Below, one piece after another: positions 52,872 through 60,948 of a stretch of DNA of 64,000 nt (the stretch's first letter is position 1; every line of letters starts with the position of its first letter). Origin of the DNA: Microbacterium sp. RU33B (GTDB lineage: Bacteria; Actinomycetota; Actinomycetes; Actinomycetales; Microbacteriaceae); the NCBI RefSeq assembly GCF_900155915.1, contig NZ_FTPO01000002.1:434001-498000 (forward strand), given 5' to 3'. The position numbers were made by a program, and so were the translations under genes. The notes below the pieces were generated by a model. That model did not search any database. It worked only from the letters and a program-made list of their open reading frames with translations, and was not told where the DNA came from.

Positions 52872-53789
52872 TCACAGAGCGTCGCGGAACGCCGCCAGCT
52901 CGGGGTGTGCGATCCCGATTGGCTGCCCGATTCCTCGTGGCGTTCTCTCGCGCGGCCGCGGGGCGGGCAGTCTGACGGGCGCGTCAAGAGCACTCTCGTT
53001 CTTGCACAGATCCTTCGCGTAAAGATCCCGCCCCCCGGCTCCACCGCGAATCTTTGACTCAGGCGTGCAGTTGTACCCCACGGTCTGACGCAAGAGCTTC
53101 GGCGCCCACGCGAACTCAGAGTCTGCGGTGAGGTGATGATGGGTCGACCTAGATAGCAACGCACAAACCCAATCGGCGTACTGGGTTGTTCCGTAGAGAT
53201 GGCTCTCGAGCTGCATCGGCACTTCGACAACACGACGCAACTCGGGTCGAGGCGCAGAATAGATGAACGAAGCGCTCGCCATTACTGCCTCCAGCCGCGG
53301 GCCACTATCGACGGAGTCCGTGAAGATCATGATGCTCTCATCGCGATGGTCAGCGTATTGACTAAGCCTCAAGATCGCCTGCCGGAGCGCATGCAGGCTT
53401 CGGGCTGACGAGGTCTCGCCCGTCTCCTTGGCAGAGCCGATGGGCTTCACCTGTCCGTAATAGAAAGCCCGACCGTCGAGTGACTTCAATTTTCGGGCGA
53501 GTCGGATGAGCGTGCGCTTGATCTCCGGACCGTACTTGTCGTGATTACGAGTCGTGAGAAGCGACGAACCCTTCTTCTCCCATCGCCTCGCGTGCGCCCC
53601 ATCGCGCCGAATCTCGAACTCAAGGAGTCGCTCCTTGAGGTACTCGAAGTGCCCTCCAAAGTGGCGAACGTTATCGGCTGGGAGGACAAAACCGCCGTAC
53701 CCGAAAAGCGGGTGATCGTTGAACTTGGCGTGGGACTCCGAAATGTACGGGCCGATATGCCCGAACTCATCGATATACGCCAGCAGCAC
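52872..53789 (-). CDS. DUF3800 domain protein
   Basis: The 305-residue protein starts at GTG with VLLAYIDEFGHIGPY, the DUF3800 N-terminal signature in which Asp and Glu of YIDE recall RNase-H-like acidic residues. Later conserved features are MIFTDSVDSGPRLE and ADWVCALLSR. Base composition is visibly lower in GC than the flanking core genes. DUF3800 genes are often found in variable or mobile regions, and a nuclease role has been proposed, but none is proven. Two strong inverted repeats lie just upstream. Confidence 0.8.
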   Translation of the reverse strand: MLLAYIDEFGHIGPYISESHAKFNDHPLFGYGGFVLPADNVRHFGGHFEYLKERLLEFEIRRDGAHARRWEKKGSSLLTTRNHDKYGPEIKRTLIRLARKLKSLDGRAFYYGQVKPIGSAKETGETSSARSLHALRQAILRLSQYADHRDESIMIFTDSVDSGPRLEAVMASASFIYSAPRPELRRVVEVPMQLESHLYGTTQYADWVCALLSRSTHHHLTADSEFAWAPKLLRQTVGYNCTPESKIRGGAGGRDLYAKDLCKNESALDAPVRLPAPRPRERTPRGIGQPIGIAHPELAAFRDAL

Positions 53790-53812
53790 GGTTCAAACTT
53801 ACCGCCACAACA

Positions 53813-53840
53813 CGAAAGCCCACCGGAGGGTGGGCTTTCG
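53813..53840 (-). repeat. Perfect 12-bp hairpin upstream of the DUF3800 gene
   Basis: cgaaagcccacc and ggtgggctttcg with the 4-nt loop ggag. It is 24 nt upstream of the DUF3800 start codon, where it could act as an attenuator in the leader or as a terminator of transcription entering from the right. Confidence 0.6.
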
Positions 53841-53924
53841 GAAACGGCGCGTGGCTCGCGGTGGAACTCGCTACCGGTAAGAACTATACCCGGCCAAGCC
53901 GGGGGTGGCAACCAACGTTGGGGG

Positions 53925-53990
53925 CGGGCGGTCTTTAGGATCCGATTCAAGAGCGACCTACGGCCTATCGGATCCTAAAGACCGCCCGCG
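53925..53990. repeat. Perfect 23-bp inverted repeat with 20-nt loop
   Basis: The arms 53925-53947 (beginning gcgggcggtctttaggatcc) and 53968-53990 are exact reverse complements; each contains GGATCC. The loop is tcaagagcgacctacggcct. It is by far the longest perfect stem in the window and lies in non-coding DNA between the DUF3800 gene and the SDR gene. Confidence 0.9.
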
Positions 53991-54657
53991 TGCGTTTTCC
54001 GGTGCCACGCCGCGAGAGGAGGGGTTCTCAGTGAACTCCCAGTTCACGAGATAGTTGACATATATGCCTCCGGGCAGGACAAAAAGCCGCAGCGTGGCCG
54101 TCGCGAAGCCTTGCAACGGCTGTCGTTAGCCCCACGCCGATATGTCCGGCGGTCGGGTGGATGACGGTGGCGCAGGCGCCACTCCCAGTCCCGCAGCGGT
54201 CATGCGTGAACGCAGCGTGAGCGCCATGTCGGCGAGGTCGTCGGTGTCGGACGTCACCGTTGAACCGTACTCACCGCAGGGGATGGATTGGTCGTCGTCG
54301 GCAGCTGACCATAGCGCGCGCGCCGGCGGAGGGCATTGGACTCGAGCGACTGCCCCTGGACCGCGCGCTCACGTCCCCACGCCGGGCGATGCCGAATGCG
54401 GATGCTTCTACGACCGTTCGCAGCGGTGGTTGCCCTAACGCTGCCGATCGAGATCCTGCTCGAACGGCTTTAGGCCCGCACCAACAACCGCTACGGCAAG
54501 CCGCGTCTCCCACGACCTCAGCGGACAAGTCGACCTGATCAGTGATCGGTGACCGACACGGCCTCGCTCTAATCGACAGATGTAGAATAGATCCGGTCGC
54601 TCACGAAGCGACGGCCCGGACAGCATCCGGGACTCCTCCAGGAGAAAGCTGCACACC
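53991..54657. other. Region without a clear gene; possible gene remnants
   Basis: About 670 bp. On the minus strand, a clean 43-codon frame (54127-54258, GTG start, containing DTDDLADMALTLRSRM) ends at TAA and may be a remnant of an excised or decayed gene. On the plus strand, a short frame near 54403-54471 (MLLRPFAAVVALTLPIEILL) is similarly isolated. Other frames have random composition. TAGAAT at 54583-54588 is a possible -10 for the SDR gene. Confidence 0.4.
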
Positions 54658-55398
54658 ATGGCACGCGTCAGCAACAAAGTGGCCCTCATCAGCGGCGGAG
54701 CCCGCGGAATGGGAGCCTCCCACGCACGATTGCTCGTCGCAGAGGGCGCGAAGGTCGTCATCGGCGATCTCCTCGACGACGAGGGCACGGCACTCGCCGC
54801 CGAACTGGGCGACGCCGCACGGTACGTCCATCTCGACGTCACCGACTACGCGCAATGGGAAGCCGCCGTCCAGACGGCAGTCGACGAATTCGGCGGACTC
54901 GACGTCGTCGTCAACAACGCCGGCATCGCGAACTTCGGCTCGATCGAGGAGTACTCCCTCGAGGACTGGGACAAGATGATCGCGATCAACCTCACGGGCG
55001 TCTTCTACGGCACGAAAGCGGCGATCGAACCGCTCAAGAAGAGCGGCAAGGGCTCGATCATCAACGTGTCGTCCACGGCCGGCCTGCAGGGCTACGAGGC
55101 GCTGCCCGGCTACAACGCGGCGAAGTTCGGCGTTCGCGGGCTGTCCAAGGGCGCCGCACTCGACCTCGGCAAGTACAACATCCGCGTGAACTCGGTGCAC
55201 CCGGGTGCCATCCGCACGCCGATGACCGAGGGTCTGCCCAGTGAGCAGAACCACGTCGCGCTGCACCGCATGGGCGAGGCGAGTGAGCTGTCGAACCTGA
55301 TCCTCTTCCTCGCGTCCGACGAGTCGAGCTTCTCGACCGGCGCGGAGTTCGTCGCCGACGGCGGCGAGACGGCCGGTCTCGCGCACTACGGATCCTGA
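54658..55398 (+). CDS. SDR-family NAD(P)-dependent oxidoreductase (hydroxysteroid dehydrogenase-like)
   Basis: The 246-residue classical short-chain dehydrogenase has the cofactor loop SGGARGMGASHARL with the following Asp in VIGDLLDDEG (NAD preference likely), NNAG, and the active-site Ser and Tyr-x3-Lys in NVSSTAGLQGYEALPGYNAAK. Overall wording is close to 3-alpha(20-beta)-hydroxysteroid dehydrogenases, but the substrate is unproven. A TetR-type gene follows 60 bp downstream and probably regulates it. Confidence 0.9.
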   Translation: MARVSNKVALISGGARGMGASHARLLVAEGAKVVIGDLLDDEGTALAAELGDAARYVHLDVTDYAQWEAAVQTAVDEFGGLDVVVNNAGIANFGSIEEYSLEDWDKMIAINLTGVFYGTKAAIEPLKKSGKGSIINVSSTAGLQGYEALPGYNAAKFGVRGLSKGAALDLGKYNIRVNSVHPGAIRTPMTEGLPSEQNHVALHRMGEASELSNLILFLASDESSFSTGAEFVADGGETAGLAHYGS

Positions 55399-55458
55399 CA
55401 TCATGATCGGGTGGATGCCGTGACTCCGCAGCATCCACCCGCCGCCAGGAAGGCAGCC

Positions 55459-56046
55459 ATGGCTGAGGATCCGCGAACGACGCGCACCCGGCTGGCGCTG
55501 CGCGACGCTCTGCGCTCTCTCTTGTCCACGCACACGCTGGACGACGTCTCCGTCTCCCTGCTGTGCGTGACGGCGGGAGTGCACCGCACCACGTTCTACG
55601 GCCACGCGCCGGGCGTGCGTCAGTTCGCCGTCGCCGAGTTCGCCGCCGATCTCGACCGGATCGCGACGGTCGCCGTCGACGCAGAAGGAGAGACACCCGA
55701 TCAGGTCGCGCGCCGGTATCTCGGTTCGCTGCGCAACCTGCTGACCCACCTCGTCGACGATCGCACGGTCTACCGGGCGCTTCTGACCTCGGACTCGCGC
55801 GGCTCCTTCCGTGCCGCGCTCGAGGGGCGCCTTCGGGCTCGTGCCGAGCAGGCGCTCGGCGTCTTCGCGCGGCAGCGCGTCGTGGGCGTCCCCGACGACC
55901 CCCGCGAGCGCGCGGAGGCGGCGGCGTTCATCGCCGGCGCCCTCGTCGGCGTGATCGACGTCTGGACGCTCTCGGACGACGCCGATGTCATCGATGCCGG
56001 CGCGCGGATCACGGCGCTCCTGCCGCGCTGGTGGCCGCGAGGGTGA
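55459..56046 (+). CDS. TetR/AcrR-family transcriptional regulator
   Basis: The 195-residue protein (ATG at 55459, preceded by AGGAAGG) has an N-terminal helix-turn-helix (TRLALRDALRSLLSTHTLDDV, then VTAGVHRTTFYGHAPGVRQF) and an effector domain of helices. The TetR HTH signature around HRTTFY is clear. It probably controls the SDR gene upstream. A GTG at 55411 would add 16 residues. Confidence 0.85.
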   Translation: MAEDPRTTRTRLALRDALRSLLSTHTLDDVSVSLLCVTAGVHRTTFYGHAPGVRQFAVAEFAADLDRIATVAVDAEGETPDQVARRYLGSLRNLLTHLVDDRTVYRALLTSDSRGSFRAALEGRLRARAEQALGVFARQRVVGVPDDPRERAEAAAFIAGALVGVIDVWTLSDDADVIDAGARITALLPRWWPRG

Positions 56047-56093
56047 CGGCGTCCGGCGGCCGGGCTGTCCACCCCGGGCCTCGCGGCGATCGC

Positions 56094-56633
56094 TCACTTC
56101 GGGAGCGGGCCCGCACCTTCGAGCAACGCCTTGGCGCGCGCAAGGCCGGCGATCAGCGTCGAGCGGACGTTCTCGGCGATCATCGGCTCGACCAGGCGCA
56201 GGAGGCCGGCCGGTTCCACCTCCAGCGTCACCCGCACCATCGTGGAGGCATCCTGATCGTCGAAGTCCATGACGACGGATGTCTGCACGGGACCGGACGT
56301 GCTCCGCGTCGCCATGCGCCGTGGGGCGTCGAACTGCGTCACGCGCCAGTGGAAGTCGCTCTCACGTCCCATCGCGCGCAGGCGGGAGTGGATGCTGCTC
56401 CCGACGCCCACGGGCGGCGGAGAGGTGAGCTTCTCGAAGACGACCGAGACGTCCCATCTCGGTCGGTTGCGCCCGTCGATCAGGAACGCGAAGACCTCGT
56501 CGCGAGCTCTCGCGACGGTCACGGTCTCGCTCACGGTGAACAACCGGCCTCCCCTGGTCTGCCGTACAAGACTCGCGCCTGAGCCACGCAGCGAGCAACC
56601 GCAACGGCAGTCCGGCGATCCGATCTGGCTCAT
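56094..56633 (-). CDS. SRPBCC-family polyketide cyclase/ligand-binding protein
   Basis: The core (from SETVTVARARDEVFAFLIDG) is a START/Bet v1-like ligand-binding fold: NRPRWDVSVVFEKL, GVGSSIHSRLRAMG and the C-terminal helix MIAENVRSTLIAGLARAKALLE. The frame opens at ATG 56633 with an excellent GGAGGA 9 nt upstream, giving a 33-residue lead with CRCGC. Internal starts at 56543 (TTG) or 56534 (GTG) would give the usual size. Ligand unknown. Confidence 0.8.
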   Translation of the reverse strand: MSQIGSPDCRCGCSLRGSGASLVRQTRGGRLFTVSETVTVARARDEVFAFLIDGRNRPRWDVSVVFEKLTSPPPVGVGSSIHSRLRAMGRESDFHWRVTQFDAPRRMATRSTSGPVQTSVVMDFDDQDASTMVRVTLEVEPAGLLRLVEPMIAENVRSTLIAGLARAKALLEGAGPLPK

Positions 56634-56696
56634 CGTCGCCTTCCTCCATTTCCTCGGCGGCGGACGTGGGTCTCCGATATGCGCTCCGTCGCCGCG

Positions 56697-57443
56697 TCAG
56701 AGCGCGATCGGCGCACCGAATCGGGTGCGGAACCCGGGGTGTCCGGCCGGCATCGCGAGCACCGAGTCCGGTGGGCGTCGAGCGAGAGCACCGAGTCCGG
56801 CGTCGGCCACGAGATCGTCCGTGAGATCGAGCAGCTCGGCGTCGACGAGGGGCCACGCGATGTGCTCGTTCGCGGCCCAGCGCGTGCGGCCGAGATGCGT
56901 CTCGTGAAACCCCCATCGCGCCGTCAGAAATCTCGAGAGCGCGGTGTCGACGGCGGAGTCGCCTCGTCGAACGGCGATCCGTGTGCCGGGTCCGGTGGAT
57001 CGCCCGTCGACCCGGCGTCGCCGCGAGCGGTACTCGATGACGCGGCCGTCGTCTGTCGTCTTCCGACCGATCCGGGCCCAGCGGTAGGGCAGACCGAACA
57101 GAGCGTGCGCAGCCGCGACGGGGAGGAGGTGCTCCGCCTCGAGAGTGCGGAAGACGACTCCGCGGCGCCCGTCGCCGTCGATCCCGTACGTGCGCACGTT
57201 CACTTCGGCGAACGTCCCGATCAGGGGCACGGGCGGCAGCGGGAGGAAGCGGAAGTCGGACAGCACGAACGGCACGAGTCCGATCCAGGCGGAGCCGTCG
57301 AACGTGTCGGCGCGTACGCCCGCGGGCAGCATCCGCTCGACCTCCGCGCCATCCACCCGCCAGTGCAGGAAGACGGCGTCGCTCCAGCGCTGCTCGATCA
57401 CGGCCCGCCCAGGGAGGGGCGGTGCGTCCGCGGTGGGGGTCAT
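56697..57443 (-). CDS. DUF2071 (YqjF-like) protein
   Basis: The 248-residue protein shows the family pattern: LPAGVRADTFDGSAWIGLVPF, VPLIGTFAEVNVRTYGIDG, GVVFRTLEAEHLLPV and AHALFGLPYRWARI. The fold resembles acetoacetate decarboxylase. YqjF-type proteins have no settled biochemical role. ATG at 57443; a longer frame is a shadow. It may be co-transcribed with the SRPBCC gene 63 bp downstream. Confidence 0.88.
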   Translation of the reverse strand: MTPTADAPPLPGRAVIEQRWSDAVFLHWRVDGAEVERMLPAGVRADTFDGSAWIGLVPFVLSDFRFLPLPPVPLIGTFAEVNVRTYGIDGDGRRGVVFRTLEAEHLLPVAAAHALFGLPYRWARIGRKTTDDGRVIEYRSRRRRVDGRSTGPGTRIAVRRGDSAVDTALSRFLTARWGFHETHLGRTRWAANEHIAWPLVDAELLDLTDDLVADAGLGALARRPPDSVLAMPAGHPGFRTRFGAPIAL

Positions 57444-57594
57444 ACGTCGATCCTGGCGCGCTCCGGACCGTCCGGGGTCGTGACGCCGCAGGTGGTGCCC
57501 GCCGCTGATCTGGGGTGGCGCCGCCGCCCCCACGGGTCGACAATCGAGGTGCGCGACCCCCGGAACGCGACCGCACGACGACAGGAGCATCACG

Positions 57595-58029
57595 ATGACC
57601 GCGCAGCACTGGTCCGGGACGGGCACCGCCGACGATCCCTGGGTTCTGAAGACGGCGCCGCTGTCGTCGGAGTACACGATCCACCGCGACGACGAGAGCG
57701 ATCCGGCGCTGCTCGTGTGCCAGGTCGGGTCGACGAGGCTCACCTACCTCGCCCGGGCGATCGACGATCTCCACGCGGAGCTTCTGCGGCGGGGCGACTG
57801 GATGCTGCTGGGCGCTTCGGACGAGAAGAAGGAGCCGGCGCCGGACACGGTCGAGGCGTGGGGACGATCCGCCGACAACCCCGTCGGTGGCTGGTACGGC
57901 CAGCGCAAGGGCTATCGCGGTCGCTTCGGGATGTATCTCCCGCCGCTTCTCGAGGCCCTGGGGTTGGCCGAGCTCGAGCACCAGCCGCGCAACAATCGCA
58001 TCAGGGCCGTCGGCGACGCCACGTCCTAG
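57595..58029 (+). CDS. Conserved hypothetical protein, 144 aa
   Basis: The soluble protein starts MTAQHWSGTGTADDPWVLKT and has ALLVCQVGSTRLTYLARAID, DWMLLGASDEKKEP and NPVGGWYGQRKGYRGRFGMY; the last block is rich in Gly and aromatics. I recall similar proteins in actinobacteria of no known function. The ATG at 57595 has an AGGAG sequence 8 nt upstream. It converges on the EI24 gene. Confidence 0.8.
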   Translation: MTAQHWSGTGTADDPWVLKTAPLSSEYTIHRDDESDPALLVCQVGSTRLTYLARAIDDLHAELLRRGDWMLLGASDEKKEPAPDTVEAWGRSADNPVGGWYGQRKGYRGRFGMYLPPLLEALGLAELEHQPRNNRIRAVGDATS

Positions 58030-58043
58030 CCGCCACGTCTCCG

Positions 58044-58793
58044 CTACCCGCCGGGAGCGACGGGCTCCTGCGCGCCCACCAGTTCGCGCGCCAGGAGCGT
58101 CGATCCGGCGACGGCTGCCGACATACTCGCGACCGCGCCGCCGGGCACCATGAAGCACAGCTGCGTCGCGACGCCGAAGCCGAGGACGAGCGCGCGTCGC
58201 CGCCGCCTCAGGTCTCGTCGCGCCCGCGCGTCGAGCCCCCGCGCGGAGAGGGCGCGGGAGGAGAGCTCGTCGGCGAGGAGGAGTCCGGTGAGCACGACCG
58301 CGGCGACCGTGGCGAGAGCTCCGCCGACCACGGGCACGAGGCCCAGGAGCGCGGCGATGAGGGCGGCCCCGATGCCCCGCACCACGAGCCGCGCACCGTC
58401 GACGACCGACTGCCAGAAGCCGCCGTCCGCCGGGGGCGGCGGATCGCCGAGCTCGACTTCGACCGCCCGCCAGATGCGGTCGTAGAACGGCTCGCCGAGC
58501 AGCAGCGTAAGCGCGGTGAACGAGATCGCGACGACGACGAGAGCGGCGCCGATCAGCGCCGTCCCGACGGCGATGCGGATGACGGAGGCCCAGAGCCCGG
58601 GCCAGCCGTCGGCGAACGGCGTGAGGCCGACCGTGATGCCGGGCAGGAAGAACCCGAGCGCGATCAGACCCGACAGCAGGAAGAGCGCGACGATCGCGGC
58701 GGGGATCAGTCCGAGGGCCATGAGCCGGGGCCGCCGGCGCCAGTAGCGGAAGCCTCCGCCCAGGAGGGCCATCCCGCGGGTGAACTCGCTCAT
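58044..58793 (-). CDS. EI24-domain (CysZ-like) membrane protein
   Basis: The 249-residue protein has four or five membrane helices with the EI24 pattern: N-terminal GMALLGGGFRYWRRRPRLMALGLIP, LLLGEPFYDRIWRAVE, GLVPVVGGALATVAAVV, and the Arg-rich loop RRDLRRRRRALVLGFG. The family includes the sulphate transporter CysZ, but actinobacterial members are uncharacterised and no sulphur genes are near. ATG at 58793. Confidence 0.88.
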   Translation of the reverse strand: MSEFTRGMALLGGGFRYWRRRPRLMALGLIPAAIVALFLLSGLIALGFFLPGITVGLTPFADGWPGLWASVIRIAVGTALIGAALVVVAISFTALTLLLGEPFYDRIWRAVEVELGDPPPPADGGFWQSVVDGARLVVRGIGAALIAALLGLVPVVGGALATVAAVVLTGLLLADELSSRALSARGLDARARRDLRRRRRALVLGFGVATQLCFMVPGGAVASMSAAVAGSTLLARELVGAQEPVAPGG

Positions 58794-58807
58794 CGTCGTC
58801 GCCTCGG

Positions 58808-60465
58808 TCACTCGGCGTAGGGCGGAATGGAGGCGTAGGTCGCGATGAGGTCGCGGATGCGCTCCACCGCGTCGGCGTCGAGGCCGGCGTCGCCGGTGAC
58901 CGCGCGCCATGCCGTCGTCACGACGTCGCCGTAGTTGTGCCCGTGCCGTGCGGGCACCGCTTCGCCGCCGAGCATGTCGATCGTGACCTGCACGGCGGTG
59001 ATCACCGGCATCCATCGCATGGACGGGCTGACGTCCGGGCCGCGCTGTGCCTCGTCGAGCCACTCGGGTGCGCTCCAGAGGAGCTCCGGCACGAGCCACG
59101 TGACAGGGTCGGTGGCGTGCTGGAGATAGAGCACGCGCGGCCTGTCCCATACGCCGGAGATGTCATCGCCGTCGCGCGAGAGCCACCGCACCTCCCGACC
59201 GCCGTCGAGCACCGGCTGCCAGGCCGGGCTGCCGGCATCCCGAGCCGCCTGCAGGGTCTGCCACATCGGCGCGCCACCGGGCGATCCGACGAACAGAGCG
59301 CCGTCGGTGCGCGAGCGGAGCTCGTCGACGTCGTCGAAGACGGCCTGGCTTCCGTGGGCTCCCAGACTCAGGCCGTACACGACCAGCATCGGGCGATCGT
59401 CCGCGGGGAGCTGCTGCCACCGAGCCTCGATCGCGTCGAACAGCACGGCCGCCGCATCGACGGGGGCGTCGGGATCGAAGACGAACGAGACCCAGCTCGG
59501 GGTGTACGCGTACTGCATCGCCGCGATCGCCGTGTCACCGGCGTGGAGGTACTCGAGCGCGTCGACCGTCTGCGGCTCGAGCCAGCCCGACCCGGTCGTC
59601 GTCGCGACGGCGAGCACCGATCGCTCGAAGCCGCCCGTGCGCTCGAGCTCGGCCACGACGAGCGCGGCGCGCTCGCGCATCGTCGGGGCGGACTCGAGTC
59701 CCGCGTAGACCCGGATCGGCTCTCGCGCCTCGACGCCGGTGAGAGCGGAGATCTCGGATGCCAGGGGCCCCCGGCGATGAAGTCAGCGCCGTGCCTGCCG
59801 AGGTCTTCCCAGGCGATCGCGGACTCCGGTCCGGCCGAGCGATGGTCGGACGGCGGCTCCACCAGCAGCTCGTCCGGATCGCCGTTGCGCTCGAGGTAGA
59901 TCGCATCGATCGCGGTCGTCACCACGACGGTAAGGCCGGCCACGCCGGCCACGATCACCGCCGCCGTTCCGAGAAGCGCGACGGGCGGGCCGATCCTGCG
60001 TCGCAGCGAGCCGAAGAGACGACGGATGCCTTCTCCCAGCGCGATCAGCAGCGCCGCCGCCGGCAGGGCGGCGACGAAGAAGGCGGCGATGTCGGCCGCG
60101 TCGAGCGGTGGCATCTCGACCAGTCGACGCACCTCGTTCTGCCAGGTCAGCGCCGCCGCCGAGAGGACGACCGTCGCCGTGATCCACAGCACGATGTAGC
60201 CGATCCACAGAGCGCGCCGCCACCGAGGTGCCGGGCTCACGCGAACGACGCGGCGCACGAGGCTCCCGATCGCCACGCCGAGGAGATAGCCCGCGGCGAA
60301 GGCCACGGCGGTGATGACGCCTTGGAACAGGGCGGGCCGGGGAAGCAGCGACGGCGTCACCGACGCGATCGCCATTGCCAGACCGAACAGCGCCCCCGCG
60401 GGATCGAGGTGCCACCAGCGGCGTCTCGTCGGTCCACGTTCGTCAGACCGTGGAAGGCGGGGCAT
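58808..60465 (-). pseudogene. Abhydrolase_9-type membrane alpha/beta-hydrolase, interrupted by a -1 frameshift
   Basis: The N-terminal half (from ATG 60465) has a run of membrane helices like the Abhydrolase_9_N domain (PALFQGVITAVAFAAGYLLG and more), then ADFIAGGP. At that point, inside the tract GGGGGCCCC (59765-59773), the frame is lost. The other frame continues with LASEISALTGVEAREPIRVY and the catalytic domain to 58808, including the nucleophile elbow GLSLGAHGSQ and the C-terminal ARHGHNYG. Total length is 1658 bp; one added base gives 553 codons, the normal size. This is either a recent mutation or a sequencing error in a homopolymer. The start-to-elbow homology makes the family call firm. 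Confidence 0.82.
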
Positions 60466-60592
60466 GCACTGCACACTAGCGAAGGCTCGCTGCGCCTTCG
60501 TGCATCCGAAATCGCGCCTCCGGCGGAACGTACCTATAGCGAGACGCACGCCATCAGCCGATGGCGGAGGCACCCGGGGAGCGAGGAGCACC

Positions 60593-60694
60593 ATGTCGCG
60601 GCGTACGGAGACAGTCCTGGTCGTCGACGACGACGCATGCGAAGGCGTCTCGGCGCTCCGGATGCGCGCGGCTCTCCGCGACGGAAGGGGCTGA
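60593..60694 (+). CDS. 33-aa ORF resembling the first strand of a response-regulator receiver domain
   Basis: MSRRTETVLVVDDDACEGVS, continuing ALRMRAALRDGRG, ends in TGA. A GCGAGGAG lies 5 nt upstream of the ATG, so it is probably translated. VLVVDDD is the typical first strand plus acidic pair of receiver domains. The rest of a receiver (phosphoacceptor Asp and Thr/Lys) is absent. It precedes the 75-aa gene by 5 nt. It could be a remnant, a leader peptide or a real microprotein. Confidence 0.5.
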   Translation: MSRRTETVLVVDDDACEGVSALRMRAALRDGRG

Positions 60695-60699
60695 GCGCC

Positions 60700-60927
60700 G
60701 TGGAGATCGACGGCACCTACGTGGTCGACACCCGGGGGGCGCTGCGGCGCCTCGGCGACGAGTTCCCCGGGCTGAGCGCTGCTCGCCTCCGCGTCATGCT
60801 GGTCGCGGAATGGGAGGCCTCCACGGGAGGCGTGCCTCTGGTGATCCCCGCAGACGTCGAGGAGGCGGTGCGTGAACGCCTGCAGGCCGGCTCCCTCGTC
60901 GACGTGCCTCGCAGCCGGCGCCGATGA
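60700..60927 (+). CDS. Small helical protein, probable three-helix-bundle dimerisation domain
   Basis: This 75-residue ORF (GTG at 60700) encodes EIDGTYVVDTRGALRRLGDE, then FPGLSAARLRVMLVAEWEAS and VIPADVEEAVRERLQAGSL. The pattern matches small actinobacterial proteins labelled three-helix bundle dimerisation domain, often near regulators. It is 5 nt after the receiver-like micro-ORF. Function is unknown. Confidence 0.65.
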   Translation: MEIDGTYVVDTRGALRRLGDEFPGLSAARLRVMLVAEWEASTGGVPLVIPADVEEAVRERLQAGSLVDVPRSRRR

Positions 60928-60948
60928 CGGACTCCGCCTGGGCCCTGG

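Noticed and set aside
52872..53789. Calling the DUF3800 gene an established antiphage system
   Set aside because: Only one gene with a domain of unknown function is visible; no effector, sensor or helper gene accompanies it.
54142..54438. 98-codon plus-strand frame in the gap before the SDR gene
   Set aside because: Ser/Ala/Gly-biased with no ribosome site or homology recognised.
59765..59773. Programmed ribosomal frameshifting in the Abhydrolase_9 gene
   Set aside because: No slippery heptamer of the usual kind or downstream pseudoknot was evident; a homopolymer indel is simpler.
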